NCBI GenBank assembly: GCA_013141435.1
Contig: JABFQZ010000018.1
Span: 1-64,000, forward strand
DNA from: Ferruginibacter sp.
GTDB taxonomy: Bacteria; Bacteroidota; Bacteroidia; Chitinophagales; Chitinophagaceae
Length of the DNA stretch: 64,000 nucleotides
Direction of reading: 5' to 3'
Below are positions 17,319 through 25,659 of this stretch, piece by piece (position 1 is the stretch's first letter; the number at the start of each line of letters is the position of its first letter). Below the pieces are notes generated by a model. It worked only from the letters and a program-made list of their open reading frames with translations. It was not told the DNA's origin and made no database searches. The position numbers and the translations under genes were made by a program.

Positions 17319-19492
17319 TGAAAAAGATAATATTTTTAATTTTTTGTATTTTGTTTTGTATGAGAATAATTTTTGCTCAAAATAAATTATTATCATTTGA
17401 AGAAGATAAAAAAACTGTTGCCTCTTATAAAAAAGTAAAAGGCATAAATTTAGATGAGTATTTAAGTAACGAAAAACTGTTATCATTTAAAGAAAAAGTA
17501 ATTAAGGAACCTTCGTTAAGCAATTCAGTGGCTACATTTACCTATGAGCCACCATTTGAGCCAAGTCAAAAAATAGAAGCTCCAATTTTAATAGACGCTA
17601 TAGATAAATACTTTAATAACAATTTATCAATAGAATTCATTGATATTCTTTTGGCAAATGGTGCAGATGCTTTTGCAACAGGCTTTAAAATACCACCACT
17701 ATATCTTATAAATTCTTATGCAATAAACAATGTAGAAAAATCAATTTCATTGTACGAATTGTTTTTAAAAAATAAGACAAATTTCGAGCAAATTTCAAAA
17801 AATAGGATTAGCATATTTTCAGATTATATTACTAAAACTGAAGAAATATTGCGAAGTAAAAAAATTGTTTCTTTCTTTTTAAATGCAGGGTGTTATGTAA
17901 ATACTCCCAACGAATACGGCACTCCATTAATAATAAGTGCTATTGAAAATAATGATATTGCAATAGTAGAGTTATTGTTGCAAAATAGTGCTGATGTAAA
18001 TATGAGAGCTTCTAATAATTTATTACCTATTGTTGCAGCTATTGATAATAACAACGAAGTAATATTTAATTTGCTTGTAGGAAAAAATGCTATACTGAAC
18101 AAAGCTATTTTGGAAGAAACTAATTTTGCCATTAAAAACTTAAATTGTACAGTTTCATTTTCGCAAAAATTAGCAAATCTATATTTAATAGAAGTAAGTA
18201 ATATTTCAGATGCAAAAAGGTTCACAATTTTATTTACTAATTATTCTAATAAAATTTTTGTGAAGGTTTGTAATTTGGTAAATAATTATTCCGATTTAAA
18301 ATATTTTGTACAGAACTGTACTGGATTCAAATGCACATCTAAAAATTATATTATAGAAAATGAGTTAGATAAGTTATATATTGATGAGTTGGTATGGGTG
18401 GCTAATACATTTAAAAGTGAAGACATAGGTAAAAAAGCTGCCATAAGATATGTTGGTTTTTCTAATACAGTAGAAGAGTTTATAAAAAATATAAATAGTG
18501 GAGTAATAGCTGGTGCGCCTCATATTTCGTATGCAAATTTTGATAATGAGCAATCTGTTTATAATACTGCCGAAGAAATCAAACATTTATCCAAATATTT
18601 TGCACAAGAAAAACTAAACAAATTTGCAGATCAAATTATTGGAAAATATTTGCAAACAAGAATAATATTTACCGATAAGCCAGAGTACTGGGTAGCTGAT
18701 GGAGATAGAGGTTGGCTCGATGATTTTGCTGAGCAAAACAGACAATATTTTTCTGGTGGAAATAAGTTTAATATTTTTTCGGTAGGATTAGTAAAAAATA
18801 CTACAAGTAAAAACCTAAAACTAAAATTGAATATTGAATTTAATCTTTTAGTAACAACTAACATTTCTATTTTAACAAGTACAGATTCAAAAAAAATTGT
18901 TGAACCATTTTATGTAGAAATTGCTGCAGGACAAACCGTTCCTTTTATAAGTTTATTTAGAAATGTATCGGATGGTTTTAATGTTGGTAATAGTGTTCTA
19001 ATGAGTATGGGTAGCAATGTAAATATTGATACAAAAGAGCCTGTTACATTAAGTGTAGAAAATGTATCTACTGAATTTCCTTTAGATAAATTACAATGGC
19101 AAAAAAAATTGATAGAGCTTTTTTTGAGTGGTAAATCTAATATAGAAACCAGTAAAAGCAGTAAGGATAAAATGGATATTTTTTCTAAAAAATTGGCTGA
19201 AAAATTAACAGGTACAAAAATAGGAGAAAACACAGGTGTGTATGTTCATTTTAATAATCCAAACAAAGCATGTGTTATCAATTTATTAGATGCTAACAAT
19301 AATGCTATTGAAAGCAAATCTTTTTCTAATGAGGGAGAATGCACATATTATTACTCTGCACAATCTAACAAACAATACAAAATTTATTTGAGTTATTGTA
19401 ATAAGCCAGTAATTTTAACTCCCAAAGGCAAATTGATAAGTGTAATGATAAGTAAAGATTGTAAGAGCAGAATAGATTTGGAAGATAGGTAA
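17318..19492 (+). CDS. Secreted ankyrin-repeat protein
   Basis: The start at 17318 (MKKIIFLIFCILFCMRIIFAQ) is chosen because it gives a clean signal peptide and a one-base overlap with the upstream stop. A frame from 17291 would add nine residues inside the previous gene. The protein is 724 residues. Ankyrin-like repeats lie in the first third: AIDKYFNNNLSIEFIDILLA and TPLIISAIENNDIAIVELLL, followed by LLPIVAAIDNNNEVIFNLLV. The C-terminal half is beta-rich, without recognised domains, and ends in a small cysteine-containing region. Periplasmic or surface location is inferred. It is co-transcribed with the gene at 16416 and probably controlled by TCS1. Confidence 0.7.
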   Translation: MKKIIFLIFCILFCMRIIFAQNKLLSFEEDKKTVASYKKVKGINLDEYLSNEKLLSFKEKVIKEPSLSNSVATFTYEPPFEPSQKIEAPILIDAIDKYFNNNLSIEFIDILLANGADAFATGFKIPPLYLINSYAINNVEKSISLYELFLKNKTNFEQISKNRISIFSDYITKTEEILRSKKIVSFFLNAGCYVNTPNEYGTPLIISAIENNDIAIVELLLQNSADVNMRASNNLLPIVAAIDNNNEVIFNLLVGKNAILNKAILEETNFAIKNLNCTVSFSQKLANLYLIEVSNISDAKRFTILFTNYSNKIFVKVCNLVNNYSDLKYFVQNCTGFKCTSKNYIIENELDKLYIDELVWVANTFKSEDIGKKAAIRYVGFSNTVEEFIKNINSGVIAGAPHISYANFDNEQSVYNTAEEIKHLSKYFAQEKLNKFADQIIGKYLQTRIIFTDKPEYWVADGDRGWLDDFAEQNRQYFSGGNKFNIFSVGLVKNTTSKNLKLKLNIEFNLLVTTNISILTSTDSKKIVEPFYVEIAAGQTVPFISLFRNVSDGFNVGNSVLMSMGSNVNIDTKEPVTLSVENVSTEFPLDKLQWQKKLIELFLSGKSNIETSKSSKDKMDIFSKKLAEKLTGTKIGENTGVYVHFNNPNKACVINLLDANNNAIESKSFSNEGECTYYYSAQSNKQYKIYLSYCNKPVILTPKGKLISVMISKDCKSRIDLEDR

Positions 19493-19575
19493 CAAATGTG
19501 TTTAGTTAATTACAAAGTAAAATATCAAATTTTGATGTTTTAATGTTTTGAGAATATAAAATTGAATTTTGCTAA

Positions 19576-19701
19576 TTTAAAATTTATAAAAATCAGTTAC
19601 CAGGTAAAATAACAGTTTCATATCAAGAAACGTATGACAGCCCAATAAATATCGTAGAATTGGTAATCAAAAAAGGAGGCTATTATACCATGAATATTTG
19701 A
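19576..19701 (+). pseudogene. Possible coding remnant without a start
   Basis: Within the 338-base gap, one frame between stops reads as plausible protein with no start codon: LPGKITVSYQETYDSPINIV, then ELVIKKGGYYTMNI and TGA. The amino-acid composition is protein-like rather than random for such AT-rich DNA. No family was recognised. It could be the decayed end of a duplicated secreted protein. Confidence 0.25.
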
Positions 19702-19741
19702 TAGTAAAACATTTATAGTACTATATTTTTTTATAAAAATT

Positions 19742-19775
19742 ACAAATAGATACATTATATAACTGTATAGATACA
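19742..19775 (+). promoter_or_regulatory. Putative LytTR operator pair 3 of TCS1
   Basis: ACAAATAGATACA (19742-19754) and CTGTATAGATACA (19763-19775) share ATAGATACA exactly, with starts 21 bp apart. The pair ends 55 bases upstream of the metalloprotease ATG. A -7-like ATTACTTG begins 28 bases downstream. The left half is identical over 13 bases to that at 16244, 3.5 kb away. Confidence 0.62.
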
Positions 19776-19830
19776 ACTCACAAATAATCCATGTAAATAT
19801 TTATTACTTGCAGTTATTAAAATAACTGTT

Positions 19831-22800
19831 ATGAATAAATATTTACTCTCTTTCTTTTTTGTAATTTCCTTTTCAATCTGTGCCTACAGTCAAAATGAAG
19901 TAACAACTCTTCAATTTGAAAAAACAACTTTTACCGATGTGAAACTTACTACTAAGTTTCACAAGTTCGATTTATGGAAGTTAATATCAAATACCAGCGT
20001 TGCTAATAAAAGCAATGAATTAAAATTAAAATTTGGAGATAGTATTATCTCATTTACCGTAGAACATAATAATAATTTAATCAAATCCGATTTTGTGATA
20101 ACAGCAAATGGTAAACACTTTTCAAAAGATGCTTCGCTAGTACATTTAAACACAAAAAAGGGTGCAGAAAATGAATGCCGAATTTCATTAGCAAAAGATT
20201 TTATTTTAGGAAGTTTTACTATTGGCAAAGAAAAATATATTATTGAACAAGCAAGAAATTTCATAAAAGATACAGAAAAAGATTTTGTAATTATTTATAA
20301 TGAAAAAGATGAAATAAAGGTGGATGTAAAATGTGGAACAGAAACAGTAAGTAATGCTAAAAATGTAAATAATTTATCGAGTAATTCTAATCAAGTATTG
20401 AATGGTATTTGTAGAGTAATTGATTATGCCATTGCTGTCGATTATTCAAGTTTTCAGAATCACGGAAGTAGTATTAACCAAACTTCAAATTATATTCTTT
20501 CTATAATGAATATGGTAGAGGGTAATTATGTGGGTGTTTTTACAGACGACTTATTTTATAAAATTTCAGAAATTGTAATTTTTACAAGCCCACAAGTTAA
20601 TCCATGGTTGTTCACACATGACATAAATACAAACCTAAGTTCGTTTACGGGATGGGCTACTACAGGTTTTACCAAACCGTTTGACGATGCTTCATACTGG
20701 TTCAATTCTGGATCCTGGTCGGGAACTGTTGGGTTAGCTTGGCTAAATACAACTTGTCAAGCCAATGGCTATAATACTAATGCAATCCGGGAATTTGGGG
20801 TTGGCGTAAATACAATGCGTTGTTTAATTTCACATGAAATTGGACATAATTTTGGGTGTGCACACACAACTGGATTTATTATGAACCCCTCAGTTAATAA
20901 TGCTACTACATGGGCTCCAGAATCGATTACAACTGTTAATAATAGAATAGCAGGGACAGGCGGCACTTGTATTACTCCTTGTAGTTATATTCCTTGTGAA
21001 AAATTACAGGCTGAAAATGTAGCCGTTGCTGATAATGGTTCGCAACTTATTGTAAGTTGGAATGCAAATACAAACCCAGTAAAAGTAGAATATCGTCAAT
21101 CGACTTCAGGACCTTTTTCGTTAGTTGGCACATTCAACTCTCCAATCAACTCAACTTCAATAACACATAATTCAAACTGCGGGGTTACAGAGTATTTTCA
21201 AGTTAGGGTAACTCCTATTTGCCCTAATACAAATACAGGAGTTCCTTTAATTATTGTTAAACAGTCTATAGGTGGTATTCCCCCAACTCCAACAATTTCA
21301 ATAACAGCCAATAGTACTATTTTTTGCGGTGGTACAAATGCTACTTTTAATGCAGCAATAACAAGTGGCGGTACTTCGCCAATTTATCAATGGAAGGTTA
21401 ATGGTATAAACGTTAGTACTAATGTGAGTTCTTATTCTACAACTACTTTGAACCATAATGACATTGTTACTTGTGTTTTAACTTCATCCATTAGTTGTGT
21501 TACATCTAATAATATTGTAAGTAATGCTATAACAATAGCCCTTAATCCTCCAATTTCTAATTTTAATTTTACAAAAGTAGGTTTAGCCGTCAATTTTTCA
21601 AATTCAAGCACTTGTGCTGCAAGTTATAGTTGGAATTTCGGAGATGGCTCAACTTCTACTTCTGCTAATCCAACACATACATACGCTACTAACGGTATTT
21701 ACAATGTTTGTTTAACTGTTACCAATGTAAATGGTTCTAATCAAAAGTGCTTACAAATTCCTGTATTTAATGCTTGGGTTGATAACATGAATGATGCAAC
21801 GAACGGAATAGGGCAAGCCATTACTTTTCAAAACAGTTTATGTGACAGAGCCTCAGAATTTAAAATAAACAGTACTTCAAACCCACAGTTAAATCCGAGT
21901 ATTGAATATCCTTTTGATTTATGGATACCCAAAAAGGGAACAATAGAATTTCTTTGTAGAATTACAGGAGGATACGGTAGTTTTGGAATTAGTCCAAATA
22001 GTGGTACTTTATTTCAAATAGGTAGTGGTTTTTTAGGAGGACAAGTAATTAGAAAACTTGAAGTAACATCAGGTGGAACTATTAATTTTTTAGGAACAGT
22101 TGGTGGTAATTATTCAAATCTACAAGCATTGGGTACACCATTTAGATTTAACGAATGGCATGTAGTTTCTATTTCGTATGGTACACAAGGTTATAAAATT
22201 GCTGTAAATGGTATAATAAGAGCTAGTAATACAGTGCAAATCACAGGCCTAGATAGCGCCAGAGTACAATTAGGTGAAATTTGGTATCCTTCAAATACAA
22301 GATGGGAAGGCATTACAGGACTTGTAGATAAAGTGAGATTTTCCTACGCAGAATCTGATTTTGTACTTTCATTGCCGACTTTACCACCCACTGCAACTAT
22401 TTTGACATCAACAAATAATATATGCTTTGGTACACCCGTAACTTTTACAGCTACTACAAATGCACCAACTGCCAATTATCAATGGAAAAAAAATGGAGTA
22501 AATGTAGGTGGCAATAGCCCAACCTATGTTGACAATGGTTTGCTAAATGGTAATTTAATTAACTGTGTTGTAACCGCAACAAGTGGCTGTTTTGGTACTC
22601 CAACAAATACAAGTAATACAATAAATATGGTTGTAAATACTCCTGTTGCACCAGTATCTACAATTACAGCTTCTGCAAATAATATTTGCCCAGGTACTTC
22701 TGTAACATTTACCGCTACCACAAATGCGTCTATAGCCAATTATCAATGGAAAAAGAACGGTGTTAATGTAGGAACGAACACTAATACTTTTACAGATAAC

Positions 22801-24177
22801 ACACTATTAAATAACGACCAAATAACTTGTTTTGTTTCAGCAACATCAGGTTGTTTTAGTACAACAGCAACAGCAGCAAATACCATCACAATAAGTGTTG
22901 TAGTTCCAGTAACACCGTCAATTAGTATAACAGCAAGCAGAACAAATCCATGTGTTGGCGAAAATGTAATCTTTACAGCTACTTCAACAAACAGTGGTGC
23001 AACACCAACTTATCAATGGAAAAGAAATGGCATAAATGTTGGCAATGGCATTACTTACTCCACAACAACATTGGTGAATAGTGATATTATTTCTTGTGTA
23101 CTTACAAGCTCATTAATTTGTGTAACCTCAACAACTGCTAACAGCAATAGTATTAATATAACTGTAAGACCAATAATTACTCCAGCAGCAAGTATAGCAA
23201 CTATAGCAACTACAATTTGCCAAAATTCTAATATAACTTTTACTGCTTTAACCAATATAATAAACCCTATTTATCAATGGAAAGTTAATAATATAAATAC
23301 AGCTACAAATAATGATACATTTACAAGTAGCAGCCTAAACAATAATGATGTGGTAAGCTGTACAATTACTGCACCAGCATTAGATTGCTATTCAACATAT
23401 ATAACAAACAGTAATAATATTTCTATTACTGTTAGACCATTACTAACACCCACAATTACGATTATAAGTAATGATGTTGATAATATTTTATGCGAAGGAC
23501 AATTAATTACTTTTATAGCTACATCAACAAATGGTGGCTCAGCTCCAGTTTATCAATGGAAGAAAAATGGTTTAAATGTTGGCTCAAATTCTGCAACTTT
23601 TAACTTAGCAACTCCTTCAAATAATGATGAAGTATCTTGTATAATTACAAGTAATGAAAATTGCCTTACATCAAATAATATTGAAAGTAACAAAGTGAAA
23701 ATTGAAGTTGTGCAGGTAAACCCAACGATAACAAAAAATGGCTTTACGATTACAGTAACCCCACAAAGAATTGGAGCAGCATGGCAATGGTATAAAGATG
23801 GACAAATAATTGCAGGTGCAACGAATGCCACATTTGATGCTTCAATATTTGGCAATTACACAGTAAAAGAAACATTTAAAACTTGCACTAAATATAGTAC
23901 TGCTGTAGCAATACTTCCTTTTACAAACAATAATGAAGATGATATAAAAATATACCCTAACCCAGCAAATGAACTTTTATTTGCCCAGAGTAGAACGACA
24001 GATATAACCATAAAATCTGTAACTATTTTTGATGAGACGGGTAAACGTATATTAAGCCAGTCACTTCCGAATACAAATCTAGTAAAAGTAAATCTTTCCA
24101 CTCTTTCAAATTCAGTTTACATAGCAGTTTTTGAAACAAATGGTAAAACAGTTAGAACAAAATTTATTAAACAATAG
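19831..24177 (+). CDS. T9SS-exported metzincin metalloprotease with PKD, LamG-like and Ig-like repeats
   Basis: A 1448-residue secreted protease. A signal peptide (residues 1-21) and a prodomain-like region (~25-180) precede a reprolysin-like metzincin catalytic domain with zinc motif HEIGHNFGCAH (H335, E336, H339, H345) and a Met-turn at FIM351. A fibronectin-like module, an Ig-like domain (~490-575), a PKD domain (YSWNFGDGSTSTSANPTHTY, ~600-640) and a LamG/concanavalin-like domain (~655-860) follow. Five Ig-like repeats of 84-93 residues come next, each with a YQWKxNGxNVG-type core. A final WQWYKDG domain and a T9SS type A sorting domain (IYPNPANE..., ~1370-1448) close the protein. It probably degrades extracellular protein. 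It is preceded by TCS1 operator pair 3. Confidence 0.92.
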   Translation: MNKYLLSFFFVISFSICAYSQNEVTTLQFEKTTFTDVKLTTKFHKFDLWKLISNTSVANKSNELKLKFGDSIISFTVEHNNNLIKSDFVITANGKHFSKDASLVHLNTKKGAENECRISLAKDFILGSFTIGKEKYIIEQARNFIKDTEKDFVIIYNEKDEIKVDVKCGTETVSNAKNVNNLSSNSNQVLNGICRVIDYAIAVDYSSFQNHGSSINQTSNYILSIMNMVEGNYVGVFTDDLFYKISEIVIFTSPQVNPWLFTHDINTNLSSFTGWATTGFTKPFDDASYWFNSGSWSGTVGLAWLNTTCQANGYNTNAIREFGVGVNTMRCLISHEIGHNFGCAHTTGFIMNPSVNNATTWAPESITTVNNRIAGTGGTCITPCSYIPCEKLQAENVAVADNGSQLIVSWNANTNPVKVEYRQSTSGPFSLVGTFNSPINSTSITHNSNCGVTEYFQVRVTPICPNTNTGVPLIIVKQSIGGIPPTPTISITANSTIFCGGTNATFNAAITSGGTSPIYQWKVNGINVSTNVSSYSTTTLNHNDIVTCVLTSSISCVTSNNIVSNAITIALNPPISNFNFTKVGLAVNFSNSSTCAASYSWNFGDGSTSTSANPTHTYATNGIYNVCLTVTNVNGSNQKCLQIPVFNAWVDNMNDATNGIGQAITFQNSLCDRASEFKINSTSNPQLNPSIEYPFDLWIPKKGTIEFLCRITGGYGSFGISPNSGTLFQIGSGFLGGQVIRKLEVTSGGTINFLGTVGGNYSNLQALGTPFRFNEWHVVSISYGTQGYKIAVNGIIRASNTVQITGLDSARVQLGEIWYPSNTRWEGITGLVDKVRFSYAESDFVLSLPTLPPTATILTSTNNICFGTPVTFTATTNAPTANYQWKKNGVNVGGNSPTYVDNGLLNGNLINCVVTATSGCFGTPTNTSNTINMVVNTPVAPVSTITASANNICPGTSVTFTATTNASIANYQWKKNGVNVGTNTNTFTDNTLLNNDQITCFVSATSGCFSTTATAANTITISVVVPVTPSISITASRTNPCVGENVIFTATSTNSGATPTYQWKRNGINVGNGITYSTTTLVNSDIISCVLTSSLICVTSTTANSNSINITVRPIITPAASIATIATTICQNSNITFTALTNIINPIYQWKVNNINTATNNDTFTSSSLNNNDVVSCTITAPALDCYSTYITNSNNISITVRPLLTPTITIISNDVDNILCEGQLITFIATSTNGGSAPVYQWKKNGLNVGSNSATFNLATPSNNDEVSCIITSNENCLTSNNIESNKVKIEVVQVNPTITKNGFTITVTPQRIGAAWQWYKDGQIIAGATNATFDASIFGNYTVKETFKTCTKYSTAVAILPFTNNNEDDIKIYPNPANELLFAQSRTTDITIKSVTIFDETGKRILSQSLPNTNLVKVNLSTLSNSVYIAVFETNGKTVRTKFIKQ
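22380..23730 (+). repeat. Tandem Ig-like domain repeats inside the metalloprotease gene
   Basis: Five coding repeats of about 255-280 bases are each marked by TATCAATGGAAA near 22477, 22741, 23010, 23272 and 23550 (approximate). Conservation is at the protein level (YQWK core, NNSD/NNDxV-SC-IT pattern) with considerable DNA divergence, so they are old duplications rather than fresh copies. Confidence 0.7.
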
Positions 24178-24190
24178 TAAAATTAAATCT

Positions 24191-24343
24191 ATGTCAGCTT
24201 CAGAAAAAAAATTAATAATAGCAGAAATTAAGAGACTTCAAGAATTAATAGACGAATGTTATGACCCCAATAATCCTGACCTAGAAAGGTGGAAACAATC
24301 CATAAAAAATTTAAGGGCTAGTTTAGCAACGTATGACGAATAA
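24191..24343 (+). CDS. Small charged helical protein, unknown
   Basis: A 50-residue frame starting MSASEKKLIIAEIKRLQELI and ending LRASLATYDE, highly charged and probably two helices with coiled-coil character. It begins 13 bases after the stop of the metalloprotease gene, so it may be co-transcribed with it. A longer frame from 24131 would overlap the protease sorting domain and is rejected. No family was recognised. The coding potential is supported by composition and by the ordered charge pattern only. Confidence 0.5.
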   Translation: MSASEKKLIIAEIKRLQELIDECYDPNNPDLERWKQSIKNLRASLATYDE

Positions 24344-24390
24344 TACCACTATATTTATTCCAAATACTAGACATTCTGAACATAGCCAAC

Positions 24391-24468
24391 GCACCAAGTC
24401 AGGCACATTTGCAAGGTACACAAAGCCAACACACAAAAGCTAACCTTGCAAAAGAGCCTGCCTTGTGC
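24391..24468. repeat. Palindromic element with shared 19-nt loop, copy 2
   Basis: Imperfect 26-bp arms (24391-24416 and 24443-24468, ends GCACCAAG... and ...CTTGTGC, inner ends GCAAGGT/ACCTTGC) enclose AAAGCCAACACACAAAAGC (24422-24440), the same 19-base word found in the loop of the element at 13302-13369. A second small hairpin, CTCTG/CAGAG, follows near 24487-24505. The word GGTTTGGCAAAAT at 24551 links this stretch to the repeat at 42-118. Confidence 0.6.
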
Positions 24469-24615
24469 CAACGCTGCATGGATACTCTCTGCTTCGTTGA
24501 ACAGAGAACAAAATACAGCAGTCCGAGAAGAAGGGTGAACGTACAACAGGGGGTTTGGCAAAATTTGGGCAGAATAAAGTCCAATGAGCATTAGTAATTC
24601 TATCAGAATTCGTTC

Positions 24616-24702
24616 GGCGATGTATACTTTTTTTGTTACGATATGGGATTTTTACCCTTAGAAAACGATTGGTATTTATTGGTAAAACGAAGAGAAGATT
24701 AA
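24616..24702 (+). pseudogene. Duplicated 3' fragment of the zinc-ribbon gene
   Basis: Bases 24616-24710 match 13125-13219 at 94 of 95 positions; the only difference is a synonymous C-to-T in a Phe codon. The fragment encodes the last 28 residues (GDVYFFCYDMGFLPLENDWY plus LLVKRRED) and the stop, with no start, so it is a dead piece. Similarity ends sharply on both sides. It lies close to palindromic element copy 2, as the parent lies close to copy 1. Confidence 0.9.
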
Positions 24703-24715
24703 GATAATACCATAA

Positions 24716-24946
24716 TTATTTCACATCTTCATAATCAATATAATCTCCTTTAGATACAGTAGAAGATTTCTTGCTTGGCTCAGCAGTAGTATTAGCATGA
24801 GCCCTTTGCTGTTCTTGCATTTTAGCATTAAAATCAGTCATTTTACCCTTCATTTGCTTGGTTGTGTTATATAATGGTATTACAAAGTCAAAAATTACTT
24901 TATATAGAATGTACACAAATACTAACTCACCTATTATTTTAAACAT
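24716..24946 (-). CDS. DUF4834 family small membrane protein
   Basis: A 76-residue protein with one N-terminal membrane helix (IIGELVFVYILYKVIFDFVIPLY, residues ~4-26) followed by a polar, lysine- and glutamine-rich tail that ends in GDYIDYEDVK. This arrangement and the acidic DYIDYE end are typical of DUF4834, a Bacteroidota-only family of unknown function. It is transcribed divergently from rimP, and a TAnnTTTG box lies 45 bases upstream. Confidence 0.8.
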   Translation of the reverse strand: MFKIIGELVFVYILYKVIFDFVIPLYNTTKQMKGKMTDFNAKMQEQQRAHANTTAEPSKKSSTVSKGDYIDYEDVK

Positions 24947-24990
24947 TTTATTTATTTTTATTCTTCAAAGAATCAAACCTACTTAAAATA

Positions 24991-24998
24991 CAAAGTTA
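24991..24998 (-). promoter_or_regulatory. -7 box for DUF4834 gene
   Basis: On the minus strand this reads TAACTTTG, matching TAnnTTTG. A TTG at the right -33 distance was not found. It is placed 45 bases upstream of the ATG at 24946. Confidence 0.4.
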
Positions 24999-25054
24999 TT
25001 GCACCATCGTAAATATTCATGTTAAATTTTACGAAAGGTAAAAATATCAATATT

Positions 25055-25085
25055 TTGGCTATTAAAATAATGATATGTATATTTG
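25055..25085 (+). promoter_or_regulatory. Promoter of the rimP-nusA-infB operon
   Basis: TTG at 25055-25057, a 20-base spacer, then TATATTTG at 25078-25085 exactly fit the Bacteroidota housekeeping promoter. Transcription would start near 25090, leaving a leader of about 60 bases that contains the hairpin at 25105-25133. Confidence 0.8.
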
Positions 25086-25104
25086 CATCAGATAAAGAAA
25101 CAGT

Positions 25105-25137
25105 GAAGAAGGGAACCAATGGTTCCCTTCTTCTTTT
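25105..25137 (+). terminator. Terminator-like hairpin in the rimP leader
   Basis: GAAGAAGGGAACCA (25105-25118) and TGGTTCCCTTCTTC (25120-25133) are perfect 14-bp inverted repeats followed by TTTT, between the promoter and the rimP ATG at 25149. It has intrinsic-terminator form but sits inside the operon leader, so attenuation or leader control is inferred. It could otherwise terminate a short upstream transcript. Confidence 0.65.
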
Positions 25138-25148
25138 ATCAACAAATT

Positions 25149-25613
25149 ATGAGTACAGAAAAAAACATAGAACTGGTAAAACAAATATTACTATCTAAGT
25201 TATACGACGATATTTTTTTGGTAGAAATGAAAGTAAAACCAATAAATAATTTCAAAATATATTTAGATGCAGATAGTGGGTTGGGTATAGAAAAATGCAT
25301 TAAAATAAATAGAGCTTTATACAAGCAGTTAGAAGAAATGGGTATGTACCCCGAAGGCGATTTTTCTTTAGAAGTATCAAGCCCAGGTATAGATGAACCA
25401 TTAAAAATGATAAGGCAATATGTAAAAAACATTGGCAGATTTGTAGAAATAACTTTGAACGATGATACAATAAAAGAAGGTAAGTTGTTAGATGCTACCG
25501 AAATAGAAATAACAATAGAATACACCGAAGGAAAAGGAAAAAAAGCGCTTACTACAAAACTTATAATACCATTTTTAGATATAAAACAAACAATAGTACA
25601 AATAAAATTTTAA
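25149..25613 (+). CDS. rimP: Ribosome maturation factor RimP
   Basis: A 154-residue cytoplasmic factor needed for maturation of the 30S subunit. Recognisable parts are the N-terminal alpha/beta domain with LDADSGLGIEKCIKINRALY, the family hallmark SLEVSSPGIDEPLK, and the C-terminal SH3-like domain (RFVEITLNDDTIKEGKLLDA). The start at 25149 (MSTEKNIELV) is used because the ATG at 25119 lies in the centre of the leader hairpin. First gene of the rimP-nusA-infB operon, 46 bases before nusA. Position and order match the usual bacterial arrangement. Confidence 0.95.
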   Translation: MSTEKNIELVKQILLSKLYDDIFLVEMKVKPINNFKIYLDADSGLGIEKCIKINRALYKQLEEMGMYPEGDFSLEVSSPGIDEPLKMIRQYVKNIGRFVEITLNDDTIKEGKLLDATEIEITIEYTEGKGKKALTTKLIIPFLDIKQTIVQIKF

Positions 25614-25659
25614 ATAAAAACCCTAGCCAATAGGGCAATAATTACAAAAGACAAGTAAT

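Noticed and set aside
19673-19701. SD-like AAAAGGAGG followed by ATG (a three-codon frame ending in TGA)
   Set aside because: The reading frame is only three codons and the same bases belong to the startless remnant; coincidence is likelier than a leader peptide.
22380-23730. Regular repeats in the metalloprotease gene as a CRISPR-like array
   Set aside because: Units are about 260 bases, divergent at DNA level and in frame as Ig-like domains; there are no short identical repeats with unique spacers and no cas genes.
24131-24343. 70-codon frame starting at 24131 as the true start of the small protein
   Set aside because: Its first 20 codons lie inside the T9SS sorting domain of the protease in another frame; the ATG at 24191 removes the overlap.
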